A stretch of DNA of 64,000 nt from Haloarculaceae archaeon H-GB1-1 (GTDB lineage Archaea > Halobacteriota > Halobacteria > Halobacteriales > Haloarculaceae). The translations under genes and the position numbers were made by a program. A model generated the notes under the pieces. That model searched no databases. It saw nothing but the letters and a program-made list of their open reading frames with translations, and was not told the DNA's origin. Below are positions 19,180 to 27,659 of this stretch, one piece after another (position 1 is the first letter of the stretch; the number at the start of each line of letters is the position of its first letter). Location: assembly GCA_029688825.1 (NCBI GenBank), contig JARUKX010000009.1, positions 51,425 through 115,424 of the forward strand, in the 5' to 3' direction.

Positions 19180-19917
19180 ATGGACATCGAGTCGGCACTC
19201 GACGCCTCGGGCACCGTCGCGGCAGTCGGCGCTGGCGGCAAGAAGACGACGATGTACGCGCTGGCCGAGCGAATCGACAGAGCAGTGGTCACCGCGACGG
19301 TCAGGATCCCGATCTTCGACCAGCACGTCGAGCAGGTCGAGGTAACCGACGACCCCGTCGCCGCTGTCCGGCAGGCGGAAACGTGGCCAGTCGGCGTTGT
19401 ACCGGAGCGCGAACGCGACGACCGCTATCTGGGCTACGAACCCGCCGTCGTCGACGACCTCGCGGCGGCAGGCGTCGCCGACGCGATTCTGGTCAAGGCC
19501 GACGGCGCGCGGATGCGACAGTTCAAAGCGCCCAGCGACCGCGAACCGCAGATTCCGGCGAGCACAGACACGGTGATACCCATCGCCTCGGCGCGCGTCG
19601 TCGGAGAGTCGCTCGGCGAGGAACACGTCCATCGACCGGAACTCGTCTCGAAGCTCACGGGCCGGGACCTCGGCGAAGAGATCCGTCCGGCGGACGTCGG
19701 AGCGGTCATGGCGAGCGAGCACGGCGGACTGAAGGACGTCCCCGACGGAGCGACGGTCGTCCCGCTCGTGAACATGGTCGACGACGCCGACCTCGCGGAC
19801 GTCGGGCGGGAGATCGCGACCGAGCTTCTGTCCCGCGTGCCCGAGGAGGTCGACGTCCCGCGCGTCGTGCTCGCGCGGATGATCGACGACGACCCGCTCG
19901 TCGACGTCGTGACGTAG
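19180..19917 (+). CDS. yqeC: YqeC-like putative selenium/molybdenum hydroxylase maturation protein
   Basis: A 245-residue protein with an N-terminal P-loop-like 'VGAGGKKTTMYALAE' and the family motif 'DAILVKADGARMRQFKAPSD'. YqeC occurs with YqeB and MocA/MobA-like nucleotidyltransferases in maturation of (selenium-dependent) molybdenum hydroxylases; its exact reaction is unproven. It starts 30 bases after ycaO on the same strand and converges on mobA with a one-base gap. The neighbouring mobA supports a molybdenum-cofactor role. Confidence 0.82.
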   Translation: MDIESALDASGTVAAVGAGGKKTTMYALAERIDRAVVTATVRIPIFDQHVEQVEVTDDPVAAVRQAETWPVGVVPERERDDRYLGYEPAVVDDLAAAGVADAILVKADGARMRQFKAPSDREPQIPASTDTVIPIASARVVGESLGEEHVHRPELVSKLTGRDLGEEIRPADVGAVMASEHGGLKDVPDGATVVPLVNMVDDADLADVGREIATELLSRVPEEVDVPRVVLARMIDDDPLVDVVT

Positions 19918-19918
19918 C

Positions 19919-20530
19919 TCAACCGAGCCGTTGGGCAGCGGCCTCGAACTCTTCGCGCGTGTTCAGGTTCTCGAACGTCTCCAGGTCAGCGTACGGCTCG
20001 ACCGCTGTTTCGTCGACGACGACGTAGTCGAGGTCCGCCAGCGGCGCGATGATCTTCCGCTCGCCGCGGTCGAGCGCCGCCCGACAGGCGTCGGCCATCG
20101 CCGCCGCCCGATAGACGGCGTGGGTCGTCTGGAACCACTGGTCGTCCAACTGCGGAACCGCGGCCTCGTGGCCGCGTGCGCGCTCGAACAGGAACTCGAC
20201 GAGTCGCGGCTCGGCGAACGGCATGTCGCAGGCGACGACGAACGCGTACTCCTGCTCGACGGCGCGCAGGCCGGTCATGATGCCCGCGACGGGACCCTGG
20301 TCGGGTTCTTCGTCGGGAGCGAACGTGACGTCGTGGTCGTAGCCCGCCATCGCCGACCGAATCGCGTCGACCTGGTCGGGTCGACAGTTGACGACGAGTT
20401 CGTCGACGACGCCAGCGATACGGTCGGCGACGCGGCGGATCATCGGCGTTCCGGCGAGGTCTGCCACGGCTTTGTCCTGGTCGCCAAAGCGGGTCGAGCG
20501 CCCGCCGGCGACGATGACTCCTGCACCCAT
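19919..20530 (-). CDS. mobA: molybdenum cofactor guanylyltransferase
   Basis: A 203-residue nucleotidyltransferase that transfers GMP (or a related nucleotide) to molybdopterin. The signature 'GVIVAGGRSTRFGDQDKA' is at the N-terminus, followed by 'EEPDQGPVAGIMTGL' and the metal-binding 'VVACDMPFAEP'. The start at 20530 (MGAGVIVAGG) is the family start; the open frame to 20875 is antisense of the next gene. A CMP-specific MocA-type activity remains possible, since the YqeC partner is often with MocA. Confidence 0.88.
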   Translation of the reverse strand: MGAGVIVAGGRSTRFGDQDKAVADLAGTPMIRRVADRIAGVVDELVVNCRPDQVDAIRSAMAGYDHDVTFAPDEEPDQGPVAGIMTGLRAVEQEYAFVVACDMPFAEPRLVEFLFERARGHEAAVPQLDDQWFQTTHAVYRAAAMADACRAALDRGERKIIAPLADLDYVVVDETAVEPYADLETFENLNTREEFEAAAQRLG

Positions 20531-20609
20531 GTCCGAGGCGTCGGGGAGCGCGGCAAAAAGCCTCGCGCCCGATGTAAAGACACATTTTGACCGACCCCGA
20601 GGAGACGGT

Positions 20610-21398
20610 ATGAACGAGCCAGGGGTCGAGGTGCTCTGTGACCAGGGGACGTTCGCCGACCGCGTCGCCGCCGGCGAGATGCCGTCGTGGGTCGAATCCC
20701 ACTGGGAAGCCTTTCGGACATCGATGGAGCGCGAGCGCAACGACACGCCGTTCCCCTGTTTCTTCGGGAAGGAGTCGTTCGAGGAAGGGCGACCACTGTA
20801 CACCGCCTGCCGGTCGACCACTGACAGGGACGCCCTGCTCTCGCTACGGGACACGCTGCTGGAGTATCTGGACACGTACCGCGACCACGGCGAGCGCGTC
20901 TCGCTGGTGACGTTCTTCGCGCCGCCCTCGGAGCCGCTGACCGAAGCCGACTACCACGAGGTGCTCTGGCACGTCCTGCAGTTCCTGCACGTCCACGACC
21001 CGGAGCCGTGGCCCGAGCACATCCCGACCGACCCCGACGACGAGCGGTGGGAGTTCTGCTTCGGCGGCGAACCGATGTTCCCCACCTGCCGCGCGCCGTT
21101 CTACGACGAGCGCAAGAGCCGCTACTGCCCGGTCGGACTGGAGATCACGTTCCAGCCGCGCTCGCTGTTCGACGGCATCACGGCCGATACAGACGCGGGC
21201 CAACAGGCTCGCGAAGTCATCCAGGACCGACTCGAATCGTACGACGGCGTCTGCCCGCACGCAGACCTTGGTGACTGGGGCGTCGAGGGTGACCGCGAGT
21301 GGCCACAGTACCTCTTCTACTCGGACCCCGAGCACCAACCGGAGGAGTGTCCGCTGACAGTGACGCGCGGTCCCGGACCCGCGGCGGACCTTCCGTGA
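20610..21398 (+). CDS. YqcI/YcgG family protein (GntA-like haem-dependent N-hydroxylase family)
   Basis: A 262-residue soluble protein with family landmarks '[20 protein letters not shown]', '[11 protein letters not shown]', '[20 protein letters not shown]' and '[15 protein letters not shown]'. The characterised relative GntA is a haem-dependent N-hydroxylase in guanitoxin synthesis; most YqcI/YcgG members have unknown substrates. The start at 20610 gives the usual N-terminus. The next gene begins two bases after its stop, so the pair is almost certainly co-transcribed and coupled. Confidence 0.8.
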   Translation: MNEPGVEVLCDQGTFADRVAAGEMPSWVESHWEAFRTSMERERNDTPFPCFFGKESFEEGRPLYTACRSTTDRDALLSLRDTLLEYLDTYRDHGERVSLVTFFAPPSEPLTEADYHEVLWHVLQFLHVHDPEPWPEHIPTDPDDERWEFCFGGEPMFPTCRAPFYDERKSRYCPVGLEITFQPRSLFDGITADTDAGQQAREVIQDRLESYDGVCPHADLGDWGVEGDREWPQYLFYSDPEHQPEECPLTVTRGPGPAADLP

Positions 21399-21400
21399 CG

Positions 21401-21973
21401 ATGGCGGACCTGTCGCTCCCGACGAACGCCGCGCTCGTACTCGTCGACTTCCAGCAGGGCTTCGACGACCCGGCGTGGGGCGAGCGGACCAATCCCGACG
21501 CCGAATCGAACGCCGCGTCGTTGCTGGACGCGTGGCGTGAGTCAGACCGGCCCGTCGTCCACGTCCGCCACGACTCGACGGAAGCCGACTCGCCGCTTCG
21601 GGGGTCGAGCGACGGGTTCGCGTATAAACCCGAACTCCGGCCAGAACCGGGCGAACGGGAGGTCGTCAAACGCGTCAACGGCGCGTTCGTCGGGACCGAC
21701 CTGGAGCCCTGGCTTCGAGAGCGAGGGATCGAGGTCCTCGTCGTCTCCGGTCTGACGACCGACCACTGCGTCTCGACGACGACGCGGATGGCCGAGAACC
21801 GCGGCTTCGAGGTCCTCCTCGTCGACGACGCCTGCGCCACCTTCCAGCGGTCCTACGACGGCGACACGTTCCCTGCGGACGTAGTCCATCGGTCCGCACT
21901 GGCGCATCTGGACGGCGAGTTCGCCACGGTCGTCGGAACGGCGGCGGTCCTCGATGAAGCCCGCGCCCGATAG
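21401..21973 (+). CDS. isochorismatase-like cysteine hydrolase
   Basis: A 190-residue hydrolase. The catalytic triad of the family is visible: Asp in '[10 protein letters not shown]', Lys in 'VVKRVNGAF' and Cys in '[15 protein letters not shown]', after the cis-peptide segment. Family members are nicotinamidases, carbamoylases or ureidoacrylate hydrolases; none is specified by residues seen here. It follows the YqcI/YcgG gene by two bases, so the two probably act on one pathway. Confidence 0.86.
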   Translation: MADLSLPTNAALVLVDFQQGFDDPAWGERTNPDAESNAASLLDAWRESDRPVVHVRHDSTEADSPLRGSSDGFAYKPELRPEPGEREVVKRVNGAFVGTDLEPWLRERGIEVLVVSGLTTDHCVSTTTRMAENRGFEVLLVDDACATFQRSYDGDTFPADVVHRSALAHLDGEFATVVGTAAVLDEARAR

Positions 21974-22015
21974 CCAGTCCGACACGACTTTGCCCACTGC
22001 CCGCGGCCATCCCCT

Positions 22016-22660
22016 ATGAGCGAGAGGCCCCGCTGGCCCGTCCCGCGGAAATACGCTCGCTACTACCTCGAAGCGACGCCGAGTCTGGTCTGGCTTCTCT
22101 GCGGGAACGTCCTCGCAGTCCTGGTAGGTGTCCGCTACTACGTCGAGACGATGGTCGACGTGTCGACGTTCCTGTGGCCGCTGTACGCCGACTCGCCCGC
22201 GGCGGTGTTCCTGATGGCGCTCTCCGTGGCGACCCTGCTCCCGAACCTCGGTCGGCCGCTCGCCGACGTGCCGCGGAACCGCGCCCTCGCGTACCTGCAC
22301 ACGCTCGCGTTCGTGTGGCTGCTCAAGACCGGGCTCTGGACCGCCGTCGTGCTCCATCTGGGCTTCGACGCGTACTTTCCGGCACCGTGGGCCTACTTCG
22401 GCATCCTGTTGACCCACCTCGCGTTCGTCTGGGAGGCGTTCCTGATTCCCCACTACGGATCCACCACGCGCGGCGCGCTCGCGTTCGCGCTGTTCGTCGC
22501 ACTCGCAAACGATCTGCTGGACTACGGCTTCGGCTATCACCCGCCGATACGAATCGCGCCGAGTCCCGCCCTCGTCGTGGCGACGCTGGCCGTCTCGCTC
22601 GGGTCGGTCGCACTCGCCAGCTACTACTTCGACCGGTTATCCAGCGAGAGCGGACGATAA
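22016..22660 (+). CDS. DUF1405 family membrane protein (copy 1)
   Basis: A 214-residue protein with about six transmembrane helices. Family landmarks are the N-terminal 'RYYLEATPSLVWLLCGNVLAV', 'FLWPLYADSPAAVFLMALSV' and 'WEAFLIPHYG'. Function is unknown. A second DUF1405 gene lies at 27660-28388. It starts 42 bases after the cysteine hydrolase stop and could be in the same transcript. Confidence 0.82.
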   Translation: MSERPRWPVPRKYARYYLEATPSLVWLLCGNVLAVLVGVRYYVETMVDVSTFLWPLYADSPAAVFLMALSVATLLPNLGRPLADVPRNRALAYLHTLAFVWLLKTGLWTAVVLHLGFDAYFPAPWAYFGILLTHLAFVWEAFLIPHYGSTTRGALAFALFVALANDLLDYGFGYHPPIRIAPSPALVVATLAVSLGSVALASYYFDRLSSESGR

Positions 22661-22721
22661 ACGCTCTCCTACCCTCTCCCTCGTCGATAACTGCCCCTGA
22701 ACGATACGAACGAAGGCCGGG

Positions 22722-22730
22722 ATTTTATAT
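22722..22730 (+). promoter_or_regulatory. TATA box that fixes the start of the secreted protein
   Basis: 'attttatat' overlaps the upstream in-frame ATG at 22729 and lies about 29 bases before the ATG at 22756. A transcript from this box would begin at the second ATG, excluding the first. Confidence 0.55.
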
Positions 22731-22755
22731 GAGAATGCTCGAACCATCGACCGAG

Positions 22756-23802
22756 ATGTGGATACGCCGGATGCTCCTCGTCGGAGCATGTGTGCTCTTG
22801 GTGGGGGTAGTGAGTTCGCCAGCCCTCGCAGCGAGCGCGACTGCTGGTCCGGGGAACGAGACGGCCGTCAATTCGACGGCCTTCGGGACAGAGCTGTCGG
22901 CGTTCATGCAGGCCAATGCAGGTGAGAGCGAAGATGCCGTGGACGACGGCCTGTGGGAAGCCAACCACGAGTCGAACGGGACCACGAACGTTGCGGCGCG
23001 AACAGAGACGCTCTCCCGCCGACTCCAGCGGTTGCAGAGCCAGAGCCAACGCCTCGAATCACGACACGAGAACGGCTCGATGTCCGAAGTCGCCTATCGA
23101 GCCCAGGCCAGTCGTATCGCAGCGAAACTCGACGCGCTCCATCGGGCGGTGAACGATACCGAGACGCGTGCAGCCGCTGCGAACAGGACCGTCTCGAATC
23201 TCTCGGGCATCCGAACCGAAGCCACGGAACTCGGCAACGGAGATATCGCCGCAGCCACGAGTGGCTTGCAGTCAGTCCGAAAGGGGAAGACTGGGCCGCC
23301 CGAATCGGCCGTCGTCGCCGCCGCCGCGAACGGAACAGGGCAGCCAGCAGCTAGTTCAGGGTCCAACGCGGGCCAAAAGGGGAACAACGCCGCCGAGGAC
23401 GGTGCGGGGAATGCCGACACGGGCTCCGCTCAGGCGGCGGTGAACGCGAGTTCGTCCAACGCTGCACCGAAAGACAGTGGCAAGGCATCCGAAACGTCCC
23501 AGCAAAACCGTGATCCCACCGAGAGCAATCAGACCGACCCGAACGGGAACGCGGCCGCCGAGGGACAACACGGACAGAGCGGCGACGCCGGACCGTCGAG
23601 CGACCACTCACAGGGCAACGCGGATGCGTCCGAAAGCAGCTCCGGCAGTGAAAACGGAAACGCCGGCGGTCAGTCAGCGGACGCCGCCGACAACTCCGGG
23701 AACAGCGACACCGCCGACAACTCCGGGAACAGCGACACAGCCGACAACTCCGGGAACAGCGACACCGCCGACAACCCAGGGGACACCGGCAACGTCGATT
23801 GA
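22756..23802 (+). CDS. secreted low-complexity protein with C-terminal tandem repeats
   Basis: A 348-residue exported protein. From the ATG at 22756 the N-terminus is a textbook Sec signal ('MWIRRMLLVGACVLLVGVVS', cleavage after 'PALAA'). A helical, glutamine-rich region (about residues 85-150) is predicted to coil. The rest is Asn/Ser/Gly/Asp rich with many N-x-S/T sequons. It ends in three copies of DNSGNSDTA plus a partial fourth. There is no C-terminal anchor. A surface or matrix glycoprotein is plausible; no family is recognised. Confidence 0.65.
   Translation: MWIRRMLLVGACVLLVGVVSSPALAASATAGPGNETAVNSTAFGTELSAFMQANAGESEDAVDDGLWEANHESNGTTNVAARTETLSRRLQRLQSQSQRLESRHENGSMSEVAYRAQASRIAAKLDALHRAVNDTETRAAAANRTVSNLSGIRTEATELGNGDIAAATSGLQSVRKGKTGPPESAVVAAAANGTGQPAASSGSNAGQKGNNAAEDGAGNADTGSAQAAVNASSSNAAPKDSGKASETSQQNRDPTESNQTDPNGNAAAEGQHGQSGDAGPSSDHSQGNADASESSSGSENGNAGGQSADAADNSGNSDTADNSGNSDTADNSGNSDTADNPGDTGNVD
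23689..23769 (+). repeat. three tandem 27-base repeats (DNSGNSDTA codons)
   Basis: Units at 23689-23715, 23716-23742 and 23743-23769 differ at one or two bases; a decayed fourth unit follows. The nine-codon period keeps the frame, so the copy number can vary by slippage without breaking the protein. Confidence 0.85.
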
Positions 23803-23988
23803 AATCCGTAGCGAACGTACTTCTTCCACTCCCGCTACCCGACAGCAGCCAGTTACGGCCCCCGACCGAAATGACGACCGACGTGGGAATTACGGCGACG
23901 ACCGAGTCCTCCTGGCCGGACGACGGTCGTGCGCACTGACCACCCAAACCGCCAAATGGATTTGTACGCGCCACTCCCCTCTGGGAGT

Positions 23989-24720
23989 ATGACTTCGCGA
24001 CGTGCGTTCCTGACCAGCGTTGCCGCAGTAACTACTGGCGCGCTGGCAGGGTGTTCGGGGACGGACGGGAGTGCGGGAGAGGCAGCGACGGCGACCGAGA
24101 CGAACGGAGGGACGGACGCCGACGAGTCGTCCAGCACGACCACTGAGTCACCGAAGTCGCTGGCTAACCATCCCGGGACGAAGGGACTGGAGAGTCAACC
24201 GGTACTCGGACCGGCACCGGCGGACGCGACGGGCGTCATCGTCGCCTTCGAGGACCCGTCGTGTCCCACCTGTCGGCGGTGGGAACGGGGCACGCTCCCC
24301 GAGATCCGGTCGAAGCTCGTCGATCCCGGAACGGTGTCGCTCGTCTTCAGGGGATTCCCCGTCGTGTATCCATGGGGTAAGCCGGCCACGCACGCGTTAG
24401 AGGCCACCTTCGAGCGCGACAGCGACGTCTTCTGGGACCTGAAAGACCACTACTACGCCGAGCAGGGGAGCTTCGACTCCGAAAACGTGCTGTCGAAGAC
24501 GAAGTCGTTCCTGTCGGACACCGACGTCGACGGCGACGCAGTGGTCTCCGACGTCGAGGGCGGGGCGACGAACGACGCGGTGAACCTCGACCTCGACGCA
24601 GGGAAAGCCGCGGGCGCTCGGGGCACGCCGACCTTCCTCCTGTTCCGCGACGGCGACTTCCGGACGACGGTCGTCGGCGCGCAGAGCTACAGCGTCTTCG
24701 CCAACGCCCTGGGTGTCTGA
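23989..24720 (+). CDS. DsbA/thioredoxin-fold lipoprotein
   Basis: A 243-residue exported thiol-disulfide protein. 'MTSRRAFLTSVAAVTTGALAGC' is a Tat-type signal with a lipobox ending at Cys22, followed by a Ser/Thr/Asp-rich spacer. The thioredoxin fold carries the active site 'EDPSCPTCRRW' (Cys92, Cys95) and the cis-proline loop 'ARGTPTFLLF'. It should sit on the outside of the membrane and oxidise or shuffle protein thiols. The neighbouring membrane gene begins one base after its stop. Confidence 0.85.
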   Translation: MTSRRAFLTSVAAVTTGALAGCSGTDGSAGEAATATETNGGTDADESSSTTTESPKSLANHPGTKGLESQPVLGPAPADATGVIVAFEDPSCPTCRRWERGTLPEIRSKLVDPGTVSLVFRGFPVVYPWGKPATHALEATFERDSDVFWDLKDHYYAEQGSFDSENVLSKTKSFLSDTDVDGDAVVSDVEGGATNDAVNLDLDAGKAAGARGTPTFLLFRDGDFRTTVVGAQSYSVFANALGV

Positions 24721-24721
24721 G

Positions 24722-25312
24722 ATGGCCGTCCGGAATCGACTCCCGACGAGCCGTGCCGACTGGCGGCTGATGGGGCGCACGGCGAGGCTCGTACTGACGA
24801 TTCCAGGCTACGCCGTGCTCGGCGCGCTCGCGTGGATCGGCGGGCTGGCGCTGTTCGTCTTCGCGCAGAACGTCGACCTCGTCGTGTTCGCGCTCGGGAG
24901 CGGCCTCACCACCGAGGCCCGCGTGAGCATCCTGGTCGGCCTGTTCCCCTTCGTCGGGACGGCCTACGACCTCGTTTCGGGGAGCGTGCTGGTCCTCGTC
25001 GCGGGACTGGTCGCCGTCGACGTGACGATGGCCGTCTATCACTTCCGCGAGCATCGCGTCTCGATCGAACAGGGCGGCGGCAGCGCAATCGGAGTCCTGC
25101 TGGGGACCCTCGGCGCGGGCTGTGCGGCCTGTGGAACGGCGATTCTGGCCGGCCTGCTGTCGCTGTTCGGCGCTGCGGGTCTGCTGACGCTGCTCCCGCT
25201 CGACGGACTGGAGTTCTCGCTCCTGGCGGGGGTGGCGCTCGTCCTCTCCATCTACTGGCTGGCCGACGGGATGCGCGGCGGCGAGATCAACGGCTGTCCG
25301 ATCGATCTCTGA
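24722..25312 (+). CDS. polytopic membrane protein with intramembrane CxxC (DsbA partner?)
   Basis: A 196-residue protein with about five transmembrane helices. The fourth contains 'GTLGAGCAACGTAILAG' (Cys134, Cys137), a CxxC at a membrane boundary. It is not recognisable as DsbB or VKOR by sequence. Its start follows the DsbA-like stop by one base, so the two are co-translated. A role in passing electrons between the lipoprotein and the membrane quinone pool is inferred from this pairing only. Confidence 0.6.
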   Translation: MAVRNRLPTSRADWRLMGRTARLVLTIPGYAVLGALAWIGGLALFVFAQNVDLVVFALGSGLTTEARVSILVGLFPFVGTAYDLVSGSVLVLVAGLVAVDVTMAVYHFREHRVSIEQGGGSAIGVLLGTLGAGCAACGTAILAGLLSLFGAAGLLTLLPLDGLEFSLLAGVALVLSIYWLADGMRGGEINGCPIDL

Positions 25313-25313
25313 C

Positions 25314-26531
25314 TCAGGCTCCGTCGTCGGTACCGGTCCCGTCACGGGATGCGACCATCCCGTTCGTTCCATCGACCGTCGCGTCGGACGTGACCGTTCG
25401 GTCCGAAAGCGTCCGCTGCGGGAAGGGGATCTCGATGCCCTCCTCGTCGAAGGCGCGTTTGACCGCCTGCACGACGCCGGAGATCGCCTGCCACTTCCGC
25501 GGCGGCGAGGGGTTGTCGATCCAGAACCGGAGTTCGAGGACGATGGCCGAGTCGCCGAACGCCTTGGGGAGGACCTGCGGCGGCGGCCCGTCGACGACGA
25601 GGTCGACGGATTTGATCGCAGTCAGCGCCACCTCCGACGCGTGCTCCGGGTCCGCCTCGTAGTCGATACCCACGTCGAGTGAGAGTCGAAGCCCCCCTCG
25701 CTGGGTCCGGTTCGTGACGGCGCTATCTGACACCCTGTCGTTGGGGATGACGACCGACTCGCCGTCGAAGTTCTCCAGGCGCGTGTGGACGATTGTGATG
25801 TCCGTAACGACGCCCTCGTGGTCTCCGATCGTGACCCAGTCACCGATGGTGAACGGCCGGGAGAACATCAGCAGGAATCCGGCGATGATGGAGCCGAGCG
25901 TCTGCCGTGCCGCCAGGCCGACGACGATACCGAGAAAGCCCGCCCCGACGAACAGCGCGTCGAGGTTGACGTTCCAGACCCCCAACAGGACGAGGGCGGC
26001 GAACGACAGCACGACGAGCTGCGTCATCCGCAGGAGGATCTCCTGTTGATGCTGGGTCATCCATCGGACGTCGTTACTGAACCGCGCGATGGAGTCTTTG
26101 AGGATCTGGAGCCCCACGTAGGTCCCGAGGACCACGCCTGCCGTCCCGCCGAGTTTTCCGAGGACTGGAGCCGACAACAACGTCCATGCAGCGACGTTAC
26201 GGACGAGACCGGTCAGGCCCCAGACGACGAGAACGGCCACCGCCGTGACCCCGAGGATGGCTAGCTGGACCGTTCGCAGCACGAGGTCCCCGACCGTCTT
26301 CGGGACGTAGTCGCTCACGGCGCTCGTCACGCCACCGAACCGTCCCGTGGCGAATCTAGCGGAGATCGTTCGTTCGGTGCGCCGCAACAGGAACGGCAGG
26401 ACGACGAGGCTGACGACTAGCCCAGCCAACAGCAGCCCGACGCTGACCGCGATGCGGGTCTCGGTCGTGACGAACCCCTCGAGCGTGGTTCGGAGATCCG
26501 CAATCGTCGGCATCGTCAGCTGGGCGAGCAT
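25314..26531 (-). CDS. MscS-family mechanosensitive ion channel
   Basis: A 405-residue channel that releases solutes on hypo-osmotic shock. Four to five hydrophobic segments precede the pore helix 'ALFVGAGFLGIVVGLAARQTLGSIIAGFLLM', which has the Gly/Ala spacing of MscS TM3. The beta domain follows: 'FTIGDWVTIGDHEGVVTDI' and 'VVIPNDRVSDSAVTNRT'. The C-terminal vestibule domain ends with a short acidic tail. It converges on the CxxC membrane-protein gene with a one-base gap. Confidence 0.92.
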   Translation of the reverse strand: MLAQLTMPTIADLRTTLEGFVTTETRIAVSVGLLLAGLVVSLVVLPFLLRRTERTISARFATGRFGGVTSAVSDYVPKTVGDLVLRTVQLAILGVTAVAVLVVWGLTGLVRNVAAWTLLSAPVLGKLGGTAGVVLGTYVGLQILKDSIARFSNDVRWMTQHQQEILLRMTQLVVLSFAALVLLGVWNVNLDALFVGAGFLGIVVGLAARQTLGSIIAGFLLMFSRPFTIGDWVTIGDHEGVVTDITIVHTRLENFDGESVVIPNDRVSDSAVTNRTQRGGLRLSLDVGIDYEADPEHASEVALTAIKSVDLVVDGPPPQVLPKAFGDSAIVLELRFWIDNPSPPRKWQAISGVVQAVKRAFDEEGIEIPFPQRTLSDRTVTSDATVDGTNGMVASRDGTGTDDGA

Positions 26532-26630
26532 GTAACCCAGTGTGGGATCATCCGCCTTTGGCGTTGTGTTCGAGAGAAACAGAACGTGTCAGTTCGGTAT
26601 TCGGTCGAAGAAGCGACGGAACGCTGCCGC

Positions 26631-27539
26631 TCAGACGCCGCGACCCTGCAGCTTCTCTTCGTCCGGCAGGTCGACGTTGGCGTCGCCCTTCATGCTCTTG
26701 CCGAGGTTGCTGGCGATGTCTGCCAGTTCTTCGGGGTCGTCCCAGTTGTTGACCGCTTCGACGATGGCGTTGCCCATCTCGCGGGGGTTCTCGGCACCGA
26801 AGATGCCGGAGCCGACGAAGATGCCGTCGCATTCGTGGTGCATCATGAGCGCCGCGTCGGCGGGCGTCGCGATGCCGCCGGCCGCGAAGTTCACGACGGG
26901 CAGGCGACCGCGCTCGGCCGTGTCGTGGACGAGGTCGGCAGGTGCCTCGTTCTCGCGGGCCCAGCGTTCGCGCTCTTCGTGGGTCATGCCCTGGAGTTCG
27001 CGAATCGCACCCTTGATGGTGCGCTGGTGGTGGACGGCCTGATTGACGTCGCCAGTGCCGGCCTCGCCCTTCGTTCGGATCATCGCCGCGCCCTCGTCGA
27101 TGCGGCGCAGGGCCTCACCGAGGTTGCGCGCGCCGCAGACGAACGGTGCAGTGAATCCGCGCTTGTCGATGTGGTACTTGTCGTCGGCGGGCGTGAGGAC
27201 CTCGCTCTCGTCGATCATGTCGACGCCGATTGCTTCCAGAATCTGCGCCTCCTTCGTGTGGCCGATCCGGGACTTGCCCATCACCGGAATCGACACCTCG
27301 TCGACGATCTCCGAGACGTCCGCGGGGTCGGCCATCCGCGCGACGCCGCCGCGCTTGCGGATGTCCGCCGGCACGGCTTCGAGCGCCATGACGGCCACAG
27401 CGCCGACGTCCTCGGCGATGCGGGCCTGTTCGGGGTTCACGACGTCCATGATGACGCCGCCCTTCTGCATCTTCGCGAAGCCGCGCTTGACCAGTTCCGT
27501 CCCGCGCTGGAGGTCTTCCAGGTCGGTTTCCGTAGTCAT
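26631..27539 (-). CDS. pdxS: pyridoxal 5'-phosphate synthase, synthase (PdxS) subunit
   Basis: A 302-residue TIM-barrel enzyme that condenses ribose 5-phosphate, glyceraldehyde 3-phosphate and ammonia into PLP. Characteristic segments are '[20 protein letters not shown]', the lysine in '[14 protein letters not shown]', '[10 protein letters not shown]' and the phosphate loop '[16 protein letters not shown]'. The ammonia-supplying glutaminase PdxT is not in the window. It is a single gene, divergent from the second DUF1405 gene. Confidence 0.96.
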   Translation of the reverse strand: MTTETDLEDLQRGTELVKRGFAKMQKGGVIMDVVNPEQARIAEDVGAVAVMALEAVPADIRKRGGVARMADPADVSEIVDEVSIPVMGKSRIGHTKEAQILEAIGVDMIDESEVLTPADDKYHIDKRGFTAPFVCGARNLGEALRRIDEGAAMIRTKGEAGTGDVNQAVHHQRTIKGAIRELQGMTHEERERWARENEAPADLVHDTAERGRLPVVNFAAGGIATPADAALMMHHECDGIFVGSGIFGAENPREMGNAIVEAVNNWDDPEELADIASNLGKSMKGDANVDLPDEEKLQGRGV

Positions 27540-27659
27540 TTGCTGGCGGCTAAGAATCGCTGTTACTTAACGCGTGTCCTTTGGGAGACAGCGGCGCACC
27601 AGCGTCCCAGCAGTCGGCCGACCGTGACGGTTTTGCCACCGCCAGCCCTCGGCATCGGT

